A DNA stretch of 6,778 bases from Alphaproteobacteria bacterium (lineage in GTDB: Bacteria; Pseudomonadota; Alphaproteobacteria; Rhodospirillales; Rhodospirillaceae), in assembly GCA_015228695.1 (NCBI GenBank), contig JADGDA010000140.1:1-6778 (forward strand), given 5' to 3'. Shown here one piece after another: positions 6,020-6,778 of the stretch; within the stretch, counting starts at the first letter, position 1; the number at the start of each line of letters is the position of its first letter. The position numbers and the translations under genes are program-made. The notes below the pieces were generated by a model, which worked only from the letters and a program-made list of their open reading frames with translations, was not told the origin of the DNA and did no database searches.

Positions 6020-6778
6020 ATGCATGAATCATTGACGACATTGCGGGCGGCTCTGGGCGAGGCGACGGCCCTGGGCGATATCGATGGGGCGGCGGGTGCG
6101 TTCGCCCGCGCGCTCGGCTATGCCCACCATCTTCTGGCCTGGACGCGATTGCCGCCGGACGCTTCCGGCTTCATCGAGCGGTCGGAGGCGGTCGGAACGA
6201 TCGCGCCGGAATGGCTGGATCGTTTCTGGCTGCGGCGCTACCACGAGGACGACTGCGTCGTCGGCACCTGCCTCGGCTCGGTGTTGCCGGTGACATGGAC
6301 CGGAACCCCGCCGGCGCCGCTGACCCGGCGCCAGCGGAGGATCGCCCGCGAGGCCGCCCGTTTCGGTCTTACCGCCGGGGTCGCGGTACCGATTCGGGCT
6401 CCGGCCGGTCTGTTCGGCCTGTTCATCGTCGCCCGCTTCCGCGACCCGCACGGCGAGCATCCTCGGGACGTTGTCGATGCTTTGGCTCTCGGGGCGATGA
6501 ACCTCATCGAAACGACCGCCCGCCTCGTTCCATCACCCGCCGCCGGGCCAGTCCCGCCGCCCTTGAAGCCGATCGAGCGCGAGTGCCTCCTGTGGGCGGC
6601 GCGCGGCTATCAGACCGCGCAAATCGGCGAAAAACTTGGCCTCCGCGAACGCACGGTCACCTTTCATGTCGGCAACGCCATGAACACCCTGGGCGCGTCG
6701 TCCCGTATTCAGGCGGTGGCGATGGCGGTCCAGTTCGGACTGATTGAACCGCGTTTAGTTCACACAATCAAACGACTG
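6020..6778 (+). CDS. LuxR-family regulator with autoinducer-binding-like domain (right end open)
   Basis: The frame is open for 253 codons from ATG 6020-6022 to the window edge with no stop; the protein is probably nearly complete. GGGGGA at 6009-6014 lies 5 nt upstream of the ATG. Residues about 15-165 resemble an acyl-homoserine-lactone-binding domain: PEWLDRFWLRRYHEDDCVV carries Trp65 and Asp78, Trp93 lies in VTWTG, and Gly120 in FGLTAGVAVPI. Two pocket positions differ from TraR/LuxR: Phe69 where Tyr is usual and Cys79 where Pro follows the Asp. Residues about 181-244 are a LuxR/GerE helix-turn-helix: PIERECLLWAARGYQTAQIG, then ERTVTFHVGNAMNTLGASSR, then QAVAMAVQFGLIEP. No luxI-type synthase is present in the window, so it may be a LuxR solo responding to an outside or non-AHL signal. 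It diverges from the envelope cluster and could regulate it and itself through the inverted repeat at 5936-5984; this is inference. Confidence 0.9.
   Translation, partial: MHESLTTLRAALGEATALGDIDGAAGAFARALGYAHHLLAWTRLPPDASGFIERSEAVGTIAPEWLDRFWLRRYHEDDCVVGTCLGSVLPVTWTGTPPAPLTRRQRRIAREAARFGLTAGVAVPIRAPAGLFGLFIVARFRDPHGEHPRDVVDALALGAMNLIETTARLVPSPAAGPVPPPLKPIERECLLWAARGYQTAQIGEKLGLRERTVTFHVGNAMNTLGASSRIQAVAMAVQFGLIEPRLVHTIKRL

Overview
The window reads as a chromosomal segment of a GC-rich alphaproteobacterium, most plausibly a Rhodospirillales member of the Magnetospirillum/Azospirillum kind. This rests on the very high GC content, Shine-Dalgarno-led ORFs, a heme d1 type siroheme decarboxylase, a globin-coupled chemoreceptor and a LuxR-type regulator. 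The taxonomic call is inference. I see no mobile element, CRISPR array, tRNA or rRNA.

Layout from left to right. (1) 1-200, plus strand: the C-terminal end of a siroheme decarboxylase of the NirD/L/G/H (AhbA/B) family, the likely tail of a heme d1 or alternative heme operon lying to the left. (2) 202-261: a convergent intergenic spacer holding three consecutive perfect or near-perfect hairpins. (3) 314-1648, minus strand: a soluble methyl-accepting chemotaxis protein with an N-terminal heme globin sensor, preceded by a recognisable promoter. (4) 1788-5858, minus strand: a three-gene cell-envelope cluster, transcribed in the order class A penicillin-binding protein, then a secreted protein with a degenerate LytM (M23) domain, then a small secreted SGNH hydrolase. 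(5) 5859-6019: a divergent intergenic region with an 11-bp perfect inverted repeat. (6) 6020-6778, plus strand: a LuxR-family regulator still open at the right edge.

The envelope cluster is the most interesting part. The penicillin-binding protein makes and crosslinks peptidoglycan. The middle protein has an NlpD/EnvC-like LytM domain that has lost most zinc and catalytic residues, so it probably acts as an activator or scaffold for a cell-wall amidase rather than as a peptidase. Its N-terminal domain resembles a caspase fold (C14) with the catalytic His replaced, followed by a repeat-rich linker. The SGNH hydrolase follows 20 bp downstream and could trim ester groups from the wall or another envelope glycan. 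The LuxR-type gene diverges from this cluster and shares its upstream region, so density-dependent or self-regulated control of the cluster is possible but unproven.

The globin-coupled chemoreceptor converges on the siroheme decarboxylase gene. An oxygen or gas sensor beside denitrification-type heme synthesis makes biological sense, but they are on opposite strands and are not an operon.
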